From assembly GCA_020353515.1 (NCBI GenBank), contig CP070695.1, positions 1,077,584-1,141,583 of the forward strand: 64,000 bases of DNA, read 5' to 3'. A program made the position numbers and the translations under genes. Below, in pieces: positions 1 to 8,517 of this stretch; position 1 is the first letter of the stretch; every line of letters begins with the position of its first letter. The notes below the pieces were generated by a model. The model was not told the DNA's origin. It did no database searches and saw only the letters and a program-made list of their open reading frames with translations. The DNA comes from Candidatus Heimdallarchaeota archaeon (GTDB taxonomy: Archaea > Asgardarchaeota > Heimdallarchaeia > Hodarchaeales > Hodarchaeaceae).

Positions 1-1973
1 TGCAATATACCCTCTTTTACAGTTAATCGATACGTATGCCACATTGAACTATTGAATGTTCCTCCATCTGCCCACGTGAACTTTTGCAGGTTGTCATAAT
101 CGACTTTCACAAAATTAGAACCAACTGACACAATAAACATATGAGTTCCATCTTGAATATAAAATCCCATTGGCCCTAGTGTTCCCACGAGATTAGCAAT
201 TAAGCGCGCACGTGCTTCTACAGTCACCCCATTAGATTGACTCACAGAGTTTTCAAGGATGTAGCACAAACTTTCATCTGTAGTGTCCTCCATTCTTAAA
301 TAATCCTCTGGCATCTTTTGAGAAGGTATCCCTAGCTTTGTATTCTCTTCTGGGTTTTTCCATTCTCCGTGGGTTGGTTCAGGATAAACATACTTCCGAA
401 GGAGCATCCAATAGAAATAACCAGCATTATTTTCCCGTTCTCGGGTACATACAATGACATTGTCCAAAGTTGTCAGAGCTGGGCCTGTGGCATTTGTATG
501 CTGGTTTAAATCAAGATTACGTACCGTAACATGTGAAGTGTTGTATAATAATTGCCAACGGTAATCTATGCCAATGGTTTCGTTGGGGATCCCGTACACT
601 GTGTTGTCTGTTCCCCCATAATAGATTCTTGCAGCTTGTTTATTAGTAGCAGTGTACTGAAAATGTTGAATAACAGCATCATTATAATCATGATAAGTTG
701 TTGGACTATCGGTCAAGCCTATGTGCATGTTTCCCAACCCAGCAATATTCGTCCTCTGTCCGTATGTTTCTAGGGCAAATTGATCATAAATCGTACCCAA
801 ATCATAATAAGCATATCCACTCAAAGATGTACACTCCCAATACATACGTCCCTCGGTAGGATTGATTGTAACGGTAGTGCCAAGATAATTCCAGTTATCT
901 GTATCGAAATCATCAAAGAATAGAAATGTCTCAGTCCCATCACTAGTGGTAGAAACCTCTGAGTTGCCATAATAAAGATAGATAATCTGAGTTGAAGAAT
1001 TGAGGTCAGCTTTGATTTCTACCCAAATGGTGGCATTCTCACCAAGATGAATCTCCTCAATCCAGTAATCCAGTTCTGTTTTCCCATCACTTGATGTAAA
1101 GCGTAGATCATCGAAATCCGTTTGACATTGACCATCAAGAAAGACATTTCCCTCAGAATCTGTTCCTGATCCATAATGAACAGTAAACCTTACCTGATAG
1201 TCTGTACTAGCTCCAGCTGCAGGGTGAATCATGTGTTCTTTTCGGTAGACCCAGTCCTGTAGTGGTTCAGGAAAGATGATTTTCGCTGAAATTGAGAGTT
1301 TTGGGTCATCATCAGTTCCGGGATAATGTTGTGAATCTTCCCACTTAATGGTTTCATATCCAGAGGAGATAGGATTGTCTTCGGAGGGAGATAATTCAAA
1401 AGTAATCCAATTGTCTGTGCCGTTTTCATACCAATATTGAATCAGGGGAAGTACATCTAGCGAGACATCAGAGTAATCAACATCAACATCGATTAAACTC
1501 GCGTTCGCGGTAGATTCATAGATCAGAGTCATATCTGCAATTGAGATATTTGCCATTGGCGTTGTTAAACTTGTATCTAGGTTTTTGAGCTTTATATCAA
1601 TATCATCGGATGTGTCCCAATAATCATTTGATTGATAATCAAGCCATAAATAAGCCTCTGTAAAATTAAGACTGGATTTAATTCGAAAATCAGTTAAATT
1701 CCAAGAGAGATAACTAATATATTCGTTGATTGAAGAAAAATATCTTGTGACTTGAATAATGTTCTCATTGGAAGGATCAGCGGTTGTACCATTATAGAAT
1801 GCTCGAAAATCATATTCATCACCAGGGATAGCTGTGAAATCCCATGTCTTAGCACCCATACCACCTTGAGAATAATTTTCTGGTAGATCAATAATGTCCT
1901 TTGGAGTGAAAGAAGTTAAAAATAGAACTATAATAAGTAAAACAAACGATGTCAGAGAAATTCTATTCCTCAT
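1..1973 (-). CDS. Secreted DUF2341 / LamG-like surface protein (3' end beyond window)
   Basis: The reading frame is open from an ATG at 1973-1971 to the window edge, so the C-terminus is missing; at least 657 codons are present. Residues 1-20 form a hydrophobic signal peptide. About residues 240-330 hold a DUF2341-like stretch (LRFTSSDGKTELDYWIEE, then IYLYYGNSEVS), a beta-sandwich found in archaeal and bacterial surface proteins. A concanavalin/LamG-like segment follows near the edge (VEARARL, then GFYIQDG). The role is probably cell-surface glycan or protein binding. The precise ligand cannot be told. The start choice rests on the signal peptide directly after the ATG. Confidence 0.75.
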   Translation of the reverse strand, partial: MRNRISLTSFVLLIIVLFLTSFTPKDIIDLPENYSQGGMGAKTWDFTAIPGDEYDFRAFYNGTTADPSNENIIQVTRYFSSINEYISYLSWNLTDFRIKSSLNFTEAYLWLDYQSNDYWDTSDDIDIKLKNLDTSLTTPMANISIADMTLIYESTANASLIDVDVDYSDVSLDVLPLIQYWYENGTDNWITFELSPSEDNPISSGYETIKWEDSQHYPGTDDDPKLSISAKIIFPEPLQDWVYRKEHMIHPAAGASTDYQVRFTVHYGSGTDSEGNVFLDGQCQTDFDDLRFTSSDGKTELDYWIEEIHLGENATIWVEIKADLNSSTQIIYLYYGNSEVSTTSDGTETFLFFDDFDTDNWNYLGTTVTINPTEGRMYWECTSLSGYAYYDLGTIYDQFALETYGQRTNIAGLGNMHIGLTDSPTTYHDYNDAVIQHFQYTATNKQAARIYYGGTDNTVYGIPNETIGIDYRWQLLYNTSHVTVRNLDLNQHTNATGPALTTLDNVIVCTRERENNAGYFYWMLLRKYVYPEPTHGEWKNPEENTKLGIPSQKMPEDYLRMEDTTDESLCYILENSVSQSNGVTVEARARLIANLVGTLGPMGFYIQDGTHMFIVSVGSNFVKVDYDNLQKFTWADGGTFNSSMWHTYRLTVKEGIL

Positions 1974-2170
1974 TGTTCACCCTCATACATGGATCCAAAC
2001 CTAGTTGTAGTTTTAACATTTTCCAAAGATGATAATCTGCTTTTGATTGCAGATTGTTATTTATCATTTTAACATAATAAAAAGAGAGATATTACTGTTT
2101 AAATTTATGAGGAGTAGTGCTAAATGAGGATTGTTGTATTTCAACTCCTCTTAAAAAAATAAAGGTTTTT

Positions 2171-2998
2171 TCACATTGTGATTAAGTCCCACTTCTCTGC
2201 AATCTCATTGATAGTCCAAAGATCCTTTGTTTGCTTTTCGACTCCATTTGTTACTCGAATTTGATATTCAAATAAAGCTTGGCCATGAATTCCGATAATA
2301 CGACCAGTAATATCTCTAGCTTTATCACTAGCGAGAAAAAGGACGACTGGAGTAATCGTTTCTGGTGTCATATCTTCTCTTACTACTGGGCTTTTCATTC
2401 GAGTAATAGCCATTGGAGCAATGCAATTTACCGTAATATTGTAACGATTGAGCTCAATGGCAGCATTTAACGTGAATCCAACAATTCCTGCTTTGGCTGC
2501 ACCATAATTAGTTTGGCCAAAATTGCCTTTGAGTCCAGTAAATGACGTTGTATTAATTATACTACCCCCCGTCCCTTGTTCCCTCATAATGCTTGCAGCT
2601 GCCTGAGTACAGGAAAATGTTCCTTTCAGATGTACATTTATAACAGAATCCCACATATCTTCCTCCATCTTCAACAATGTCTTGTCTCGAAGAATACCTG
2701 CATTATTGACCAAGACATCAATTCGTCCATAATTATCCAAGGCAGAATTAATGATGTTTTGACCTCCATTCATTGAGGCTACATCATCATAGTTCGCTAT
2801 AGCTTCCCCTCCTTCTGTCGTTATCTTTTTTACCACTTGATCTGCTATAGAAGTTGAAACACCCGAACCATTGAGTGAAGTACCCAAATCATTTACCACT
2901 ACTTTTGCACCTTCTCGTGAGAATCTTAGTGCGTGGGCACGACCAATTCCCCTACCTGCACCTGTGATTACCACCACTCGACCATTTAAAAGTCCCAA
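2171..2998 (-). CDS. Short-chain dehydrogenase/reductase (SDR)
   Basis: A 275-residue classical SDR with an NAD(P)-binding Rossmann fold. The dinucleotide motif TGAGRGIG lies at 12-19, NNAG at 98-101 and the catalytic tetrad is N121, S152, Y165 and K169. The D37 region (VVVNDLG) suggests NAD preference. The overall pattern resembles the 3-hydroxyacyl-CoA dehydrogenase part of peroxisomal multifunctional enzyme 2, so a hydroxyacyl-CoA or similar alcohol substrate is plausible but not proven. It starts at TTG, supported by AGGTGGAG about 7 bases upstream. No operon partner is adjacent. Confidence 0.88.
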   Translation of the reverse strand: MGLLNGRVVVITGAGRGIGRAHALRFSREGAKVVVNDLGTSLNGSGVSTSIADQVVKKITTEGGEAIANYDDVASMNGGQNIINSALDNYGRIDVLVNNAGILRDKTLLKMEEDMWDSVINVHLKGTFSCTQAAASIMREQGTGGSIINTTSFTGLKGNFGQTNYGAAKAGIVGFTLNAAIELNRYNITVNCIAPMAITRMKSPVVREDMTPETITPVVLFLASDKARDITGRIIGIHGQALFEYQIRVTNGVEKQTKDLWTINEIAEKWDLITM

Positions 2999-3210
2999 TA
3001 TTACTCCACCTTGTAGTCTTCAATCAAAATTTCCAGAGAACGACAATTTTGATTTAAAAACATCATCCTTTAACAAGTTTTTGTTTCCTATCTAGAGTCC
3101 TAGATGTTATCAGGTTATTTATTGTTAATCGGGTAATTAAATCCTTAGAAAACATTCTTATTGTTACCAAAGAAGTGGTTGAACAGATAATTACATAGGT
3201 TGGTAGTTCT

Positions 3211-4217
3211 ATGGCCACTCTTCACTTTGAAGCTTTTTTCCCATTTATTACAACAATAATTTCCCTCCTGTTTTTTCTTAGTGTCACTGAACAATACTTT
3301 AGAAAACGGAAACCTCACCAGCTTGTCTGGGCAATCTCTATGTTATTATTCACAATTACCGCTGGTTTTGAAGGACTAAGTTTATTGTTGGGGTATTGGG
3401 ATCCTTTGATATACAAAACGTATTATGTTCTAGCTGCTGTCCAAGTCGCGATTATGGGTGGTGGTGCATTATACTTATTTGCCAGTAGGAACATTATAAA
3501 CGAAAAAAATTCAGGAAAAGCGTTTATATTATTCGGGAGTGTATGGACTTTCTTTTCTTTTCTTTTCTTTTCCTGTTCCGAGCAGTAATTTTCCTGTGGA
3601 TATTTGTTCCAGCTCTTATAATAACCCTAGGAGGGGTATTATATTGGTTTCAAATTCGATTCCGAGATTCAGAGAAGGCATTTAAGATTTCTGGATTATA
3701 TTTCAGTCATATTTTCATTTTATTCACATTATATATTTTCGTGTTCATGTCAATCACCGCCCTACAAGCTGCTCTTGATGTAGGGTTTTTACTCAATAGT
3801 GGAGGCCAGGAAGTTGCTGGCCATGGATGGATCAACGATCTACCAGGCTTACGAGCCACAATACGATTATTTTCTCCTCTGAATACCATTCCTGGAAGCA
3901 TTGCTCTCATCGGAGGAGCGTTTTATTCTTATATTACATGGCAATGGGCTATTTACAAGAAGTCTGGAAGCATTAGTCCTACGAAAGGTGTTTTTAACAT
4001 CTATATTGGTGTTGGAGCTCTCGCTTTGAGCATTGCAGGAACATTATCAGGTTTTGGTTTTGGAGTACTCTATCTAGGGGAAGCAGTCTCTGTCGCATTA
4101 ATGTATTTTGGGTTTTTAGAATCTGACAAGATTACAATGAAAAAATTAGTAAACATCTTGACACTGGGCTGGCTTAGACATCCTAAACCTCAAGAGATAC
4201 CAATGGAGTCAATCTAA
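3211..4217 (+). pseudogene. Multi-pass membrane protein split by a frameshift at a TTTTC repeat
   Basis: Two overlapping frames, 3211-3588 and a frame running to 4217, join into one hydrophobic protein with about eight membrane segments. The break falls in the pentanucleotide repeat at 3553-3572. Removing one TTTTC unit makes a single 333-codon frame reading SVWTFFSFLFLFRAVIFLW across the joint. The N-half ends in a loop and one helix, and the C-half has further helices and a short cytosolic tail. The family is not recognised. It could be a real phase-variable gene, a mutation or a sequencing error. Confidence 0.65.
3549..3572 (+). repeat. (TTTTC)4 pentanucleotide microsatellite inside a coding region
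   Basis: Four perfect TTTTC units at 3553-3572 are preceded by a partial TTTC at 3549-3552 and followed by C. The unit length is not a multiple of three, so each gain or loss shifts the reading frame. In the present state (four units) the membrane-protein frame stops at 3588. With three units it runs on to 4217. Confidence 0.9.
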
Positions 4218-4246
4218 AGGAATTTAATAAACCCCTTCCACCATCC

Positions 4247-4264
4247 TTACTCTATATAGAGTAA
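4247..4264. promoter_or_regulatory. Perfect 18-bp palindrome TTACTCTATATAGAGTAA
   Basis: A perfect inverted repeat with no spacer, 30 bases after the stop of the upstream membrane gene and about 140 bases before the next start. Its centre (TATATA) could serve as a TATA element on either strand or as a repressor site. There is no T-run after it, which argues against a simple terminator. Confidence 0.5.
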
Positions 4265-4303
4265 CGATTACCATCTCTTTCTATCATAAACTCTCTGAAG
4301 AAC

Positions 4304-4334
4304 TTATTTTTATATATACCCGTCGTAAGACGGG
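4304..4334 (+). promoter_or_regulatory. TATA box followed by a CCCGTC-GTAA-GACGGG hairpin
   Basis: An AT-rich TATA-like element at 4307-4318 is followed directly by a perfect 6-bp stem (4319-4324 and 4329-4334) with a GTAA (GNRA-type) loop. Transcription from this TATA would begin near 4335-4345, so the palindrome sits between TATA and start site. That is a usual place for an archaeal repressor operator. It probably drives the gene at 4407. Confidence 0.45.
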
Positions 4335-4406
4335 AGAATCTTATTATCCTAGGAGTGTCTAAATCTAATTGAAATATGTATAAACCGAAAAAATTTGGTG
4401 ATTCAT

Positions 4407-4901
4407 ATGTTTGATAAACAAGATTATCTAGATGAGATAACAACATTACTAGAGATAATACCAGAGCATGAAAAAGGGATAATTAATGAGTATATAAAAA
4501 ACGAATTGTATACTGTTTTAAAAATATTGGGATTCATTGATGAGAGCTTAGAAAGAGATCCAAGTCTTTTTTCCTTATACATACGAGACGTAAAAAAAGC
4601 AATTCAAGAACCAGATTGTGAAATATTTAATTTCCTCCCTCCACGAGAAAAAAAGATAGTTTTAAAATACATGCAAAAAGAAAAATGTTCATTCTTGTTA
4701 GCTATAAAATTGTGGTATACAAATTATCTTGGATATCCCTCGGATATCTTAAAGAGTGGATCTTACGAATTTCAAAAATTCTTAGAAGAGCTTAAAAAAG
4801 GGTATATCGAATGGATCAAAGGTCAGAAGTGGATTCACAACCCAGAACGACTTATTAATTCTATAAAAATGGAATTTTCTCGAATTAGTAAGAAACCCTA
4901 A
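4407..4901 (+). CDS. Hypothetical helical protein
   Basis: Encodes 164 residues from the ATG at 4407; GGTGAT at 4397-4402 ends 4 bases upstream and favours this start over the in-frame TTG at 4395. The protein is charged, mostly alpha-helical, with no signal peptide, membrane segment or cysteine cluster. No family was recognised. It converges on the HEAT-repeat gene and overlaps its end by 4 bases. Two palindromes upstream suggest regulated expression. Confidence 0.6.
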   Translation: MFDKQDYLDEITTLLEIIPEHEKGIINEYIKNELYTVLKILGFIDESLERDPSLFSLYIRDVKKAIQEPDCEIFNFLPPREKKIVLKYMQKEKCSFLLAIKLWYTNYLGYPSDILKSGSYEFQKFLEELKKGYIEWIKGQKWIHNPERLINSIKMEFSRISKKP

Positions 4902-5551
4902 GACTCGGTCTGATCTAGATGAGCTTCAATAAGTGCAAGTGTCTCGCGGAGTAAAGAAAGGACGGGGGCTGCTGTCTCTGATTCTAAAAGCTGTGCGATT
5001 TCTTTTTTTAATTGTAGATCCCCTTTCAACATTCCTAAGGCCACCACCGCTCCTCCTCGGACTGTTGGGGAAGAATCCTCTTGAGCAAGTCTTAGAAGGG
5101 GGTCTTTAGCTTGATATATCTTTAATCGACCTAAAGTTCGAGCACAGCGATCTCGAATCTCATCCGAATCCGATGAGTGAAGAAAATTCATCATCTTCTT
5201 TATAACGTCTTCTGGAGGCCTAATTCCAATGTAACCAAATGCAGAGATAGTATTACTTCGAACAGATTGACTGGAATCATCCAAAAGAGGCTCGAGCAAG
5301 GGGATGGCAACTTCTCCCTCTAGGAAAGCCAAGGCTATGGCTGCTTCTTTTCGTATTTCTTCATTAGAGTCTAGCAATGCCTCTTCCAGTTTGATGTGTA
5401 AATTCATTGGAAAGTCTTCGATTTGAATCTCCATTTGTCCTAATCGCTTGATACAAGCTACTCTTTCTTGGGGATCCTGGGAATCGAATTCTTTGAGGAT
5501 TTTGTTTAGTGTGTGATTCGGATCATCAGTAACCTTGAAATTCAAGTTCAT
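4898..5551 (-). CDS. HEAT-repeat protein
   Basis: About 217 residues from ATG 5551 (two in-frame GTG codons lie just upstream, within an AGGTGGTGATG ribosome-site-like run). It contains five to six HEAT-like helical repeats of about 31 residues, seen as D-S-N-E-E-I-R-K-E-A-A-I-A-L-A and similar strings (SSPTVRGGAVVALG). Such PBS-lyase/HEAT proteins act as scaffolds. Nothing in the sequence names the partner. No membrane segment is present. Confidence 0.8.
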   Translation of the reverse strand: MNLNFKVTDDPNHTLNKILKEFDSQDPQERVACIKRLGQMEIQIEDFPMNLHIKLEEALLDSNEEIRKEAAIALAFLEGEVAIPLLEPLLDDSSQSVRSNTISAFGYIGIRPPEDVIKKMMNFLHSSDSDEIRDRCARTLGRLKIYQAKDPLLRLAQEDSSPTVRGGAVVALGMLKGDLQLKKEIAQLLESETAAPVLSLLRETLALIEAHLDQTES

Positions 5552-5730
5552 CACCACCTAAAATGAAGACCTTTCTCCTTCCCTCCGTTAAAAAATCCTT
5601 TCCTATGTGCAATTCTTTCAGTGAATTGTCATTCTCATTGATGCCAGAATAATTAGCTTTATTATCTTAGATTTCAGTTTCATTTGATTGTTCTTTCTAA
5701 GTTTATTGAAGAAGAAGGAGTAAAATCAAA

Positions 5731-6498
5731 TTGGGTAAAGAAGAGCCTTTCCAGTCAGAACTATTAGCTGAAGATATTCTTTTCTTCCCTGGACACGCAA
5801 ATACTGTTGCACTGAAACTAGAACAGAAAGCGATTATCATAGATGTCGGAAGGAATATCCATGAGGCGAGAAAAATTCGTAATACAGTGGAAACCAATTT
5901 TAAAACAACGGTTGATACAGTAATTCTCACACATTTCCATAGTGATCACACCCACAGTTTGCCTTTGTATTCTGACTGTGAGATCATTGCTTCTCGGCTA
6001 GTGGAAAAATTCCTTATTGGAGCTAAACGTAAAAACCTAAAAGTTCCTAAGGCTGCTTTTGAACGCGAATACATTGTGGAGGATGGGTCCTTCAAAGTAA
6101 CAGTTAAGCAAACAGGAGGGCATACCCCTGATTCTTGTTATGTATTTTCACCAAAGCACAAGCTCCTCATGGCAGGAGATAATCTACGAACCGATTTTTT
6201 GTGGGGTGGAAGACAAAGTAATCCTGAGGAATGGATTTCAGCGTTACAGGAATATATAACATTTGATGTTGATTACATCATCCCAGGTCATGGGAAAATA
6301 ATGACTAAAGAGGAAGTTAGTGCGATCGCACAGTATACTATTGAACTTCAGGATTTCATCCGCCAACTTCTTAAAGAGGGGACGAAAGAAAATGAGATTG
6401 TTGCACGTGTAAACACAGAAAAACCTCCAAGGAAAACTCCAGTCTATATCCATGAGAGTACATTAATTAAATGGTATAAATTCTGGAAAAAATTCTGA
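5731..6498 (+). CDS. Metallo-beta-lactamase-fold hydrolase
   Basis: A 255-residue MBL-fold enzyme with the metal site HFHSDH at 68-73, then H131, D150 and H187 (IPGHGK), the complete set for two metals. The fold acts on thioesters, lactones or phosphoesters. The C-terminal roughly 60 residues (RQLLKEG, then a helix with IHESTLIKW) resemble the helical tail of glyoxalase-II/LACTB2-like proteins. It begins at TTG with AAGGAG about 10 bases upstream. It is cytosolic, as there is no signal. The substrate is unknown. Confidence 0.85.
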   Translation: MGKEEPFQSELLAEDILFFPGHANTVALKLEQKAIIIDVGRNIHEARKIRNTVETNFKTTVDTVILTHFHSDHTHSLPLYSDCEIIASRLVEKFLIGAKRKNLKVPKAAFEREYIVEDGSFKVTVKQTGGHTPDSCYVFSPKHKLLMAGDNLRTDFLWGGRQSNPEEWISALQEYITFDVDYIIPGHGKIMTKEEVSAIAQYTIELQDFIRQLLKEGTKENEIVARVNTEKPPRKTPVYIHESTLIKWYKFWKKF

Positions 6499-6535
6499 TG
6501 CCTTATCACAATGACTTAAAAATGTAATTCTCATA

Positions 6536-6826
6536 TTATGGTATTTTTTTCAGGAGGGTAAATTTCCCATCAATAACTCTGAGCACATACGTCCGTTTCT
6601 TTAGTCCCCAGAGGATTTGATGTCCTTCTTGTGCTAACTTGGCATGACGGGAATCCTTCTGAGGATTTTGTTCGATAAACCAAATGTCTGAGTACGTCAC
6701 ATTCCGTAAACCTGACTTAGTTCGATGAATAGGATAAAAAAGTCCTTCAATTTCAACACCATGCTGCTTAGTAAAAATAGCTTCAGAGATCCTTAGTGAT
6801 GCTTCTCTCAGTTTCTCAATATCCAT
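6536..6826 (-). CDS. Small hypothetical protein
   Basis: Encodes 96 residues from ATG 6826. It is basic, with an amphipathic N-terminal helix and a beta-rich middle (GVEIEGLFYPIHRTKSGLRN). It has no cysteines, signal or membrane segment. No family was recognised. It converges with the MBL gene, 37 bases away. Codon use and length suggest it is real. Confidence 0.5.
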   Translation of the reverse strand: MDIEKLREASLRISEAIFTKQHGVEIEGLFYPIHRTKSGLRNVTYSDIWFIEQNPQKDSRHAKLAQEGHQILWGLKKRTYVLRVIDGKFTLLKKIP

Positions 6827-6936
6827 TGGCTTACCTTCTGGTTCTATTTTTAGTCTTTTTTGATCCAGTCAACACAAGGAGTAAAAAGAAAAGTTGAGCT
6901 TTGATATAACTTTTCTCAAAATAAGAGATTAGTGTA

Positions 6937-7143
6937 TTGAATATAAAAGGTATGCTTAGAATCAGGAGTGAGGTGTATTGTGTGTTGGTTCACCCACCAG
7001 ACAAGCTACAAACCACTCTTGACTACTTGAATTACTCAGGGATTGTCTTCTGTCGGGATAATAAGCAAGTTTACTCAAAGAAAAAGTCTGATAAGACTCA
7101 AAATATATCTAATGCTCCTATAGTGGAGAAATCAGTCAGATAG
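6937..7143 (+). CDS. Possible small protein
   Basis: An open frame of 68 codons from TTG 6937, or 63 from ATG 6952. The N-half reads as plausible beta-alpha sequence (YCVLVHPPDKLQTTLDYL) and the C-terminus is low-complexity and basic. There is no clear ribosome site and no recognised family. It may be spurious. Confidence 0.3.
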   Translation: MNIKGMLRIRSEVYCVLVHPPDKLQTTLDYLNYSGIVFCRDNKQVYSKKKSDKTQNISNAPIVEKSVR

Positions 7144-7690
7144 ATCGAAAAAAACCAAAAAATGTCTTCTTTACACTACTACTATCACTAATGACGAATA
7201 CAAGACCCTTGGGAGGAAAAATTATCTCCACCTGTAAACCATTCTTCACAGAGATTACAATCATATAACAATACTGGCGGTTAATCTCTTGAAACCTTTC
7301 CCTCTCTAGATTGACCGTTGTTCTATAAACTGTTCTATCATTTCTAAAATCTTATCTTTGACTTCTTTAGGAATATCTGGAGTGATAATTTCAAATAGAA
7401 GTCGTTCGTCTTCTAGTGTCTCAACTTGAAGCATACCGCATCACACTGAAATGAATTTACGAATAACGTACCAACCCCATGCATACACATATTAAAATAT
7501 GAGTGATAACGAGGGAATACGCGTCGAGTAAAAATGATATATCTATTGGAATAAATCCAAAAAAATATCCTAGATGGATCTATTACCACTTCTTTATACG
7601 ATGAATTTTTGAGCTTCGGGGTCACAATATGAGTACGGAGGAAAAAAGAATTGTTAGAGGATTTTCTATCTCGAATCTAACATCATATCG
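7144..7690. other. Gene-poor stretch
   Basis: About 550 bases with no long convincing gene. The only coding-like element is the 42-codon frame at 7306-7434 on the minus strand. A 70-codon minus frame at 7413-7625 has poor protein character. No RNA gene or strong inverted repeat was seen. Confidence 0.5.
7306..7434 (-). CDS. Candidate 42-residue microprotein
   Basis: An ATG-started frame directly after an in-frame TGA. It encodes an acidic, heptad-like helical peptide (TLEDERLLFEI, then EVKDKILEMIEQFIEQR). The amphipathic, non-random character supports translation, but there is no strong ribosome site and no recognised family. It might be an adaptor or a remnant. Confidence 0.35.
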   Translation of the reverse strand: MLQVETLEDERLLFEIITPDIPKEVKDKILEMIEQFIEQRSI

Positions 7691-8428
7691 TTAGTGGAGT
7701 TTGATATGATAGAAATACCGACGACTTTCCCCTTTTATAATTCGTAATAAGAGTTTCTCACTGTGTTTAATTATCCTCTCGTAAAGGTTATATTGATTGG
7801 ACTTGAACTTAGGTTCTAGTTCTTTAGCAACTGAGATTTTTTTTTCGAGTAAAAGGAGCTCATTTTCTGTATAATCCCAGGTTTTAAACTTTAAACCTTG
7901 GTTTTTTAGAGCTAGAGCTACAGCTGTCATCTGGGGGTGTAGATCATCCCTTTCAAGACTATATTCCGTGTGAAAAATACCCATCTGTCCATCTGGCTTT
8001 AAAAATTTCACTAATTTACAAAATACAGTATGTAAGTCATCTATAAAGTCCCCATAAAGGGAATCAATAGCAATAACACAACTAAATGACTCTAAAGGAA
8101 ATGATAAGTCATTGATATCGGCCTCAGTAAAGTTTAATCGATTAATCTTTCTCTTAGTTCGATTCTGAGCACGAATAATTGCATCTGTCGCAAAATCAAC
8201 TCCAGTTATGTTTGACTGTGTTATATCAGAAATATTTTCAGTAATTTTCCCTAAACCACATCCTAAATCTAACACATGATCATTTTCAGTTAATCGCAAT
8301 TGGACAAGTAACCTATCAAATTGTGGCTCATCCATTCTATTCATTTGAGTTAGATCTCTTCCATACACCTTAGTACAAAAGAGAGAAAATACAGCACTGT
8401 CATCTAAGCTTACTAGGAATTTCCCCAT
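7691..8428 (-). CDS. SAM-dependent methyltransferase
   Basis: About 245 residues from ATG 8428, preceded by AAAGGAAAGGAG; a TTG nine codons earlier is an alternative. Motif I VLDLGCGLGKI follows the N-terminal helices, then GVDFA (acidic end of strand 2), ADINDLSF and a motif IV-like CVIAIDSLYGD. This is the class I Rossmann methyltransferase layout. The C-terminal helical region is probably the substrate lid. The substrate cannot be inferred. It ends about 90 bases upstream of the carboxypeptidase start region on the same strand. Confidence 0.85.
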   Translation of the reverse strand: MGKFLVSLDDSAVFSLFCTKVYGRDLTQMNRMDEPQFDRLLVQLRLTENDHVLDLGCGLGKITENISDITQSNITGVDFATDAIIRAQNRTKRKINRLNFTEADINDLSFPLESFSCVIAIDSLYGDFIDDLHTVFCKLVKFLKPDGQMGIFHTEYSLERDDLHPQMTAVALALKNQGLKFKTWDYTENELLLLEKKISVAKELEPKFKSNQYNLYERIIKHSEKLLLRIIKGESRRYFYHIKLH

Positions 8429-8517
8429 CTCCTTTCCTTTCGATTCAGGAGACAATTAATTTTACATCCTGTCTTGGGATTTTAAATTTGAGAAATCTTA
8501 GAAAGACCTAATAGGTA

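Noticed and set aside
1694..1891. Open frames inside the DUF2341 gene
   Set aside because: They lie in other frames of a continuous coding region that starts at 1973.
7413..7625. 70-codon minus frame in the gene-poor gap
   Set aside because: Amino-acid composition not protein-like; overlaps the better 42-codon candidate.
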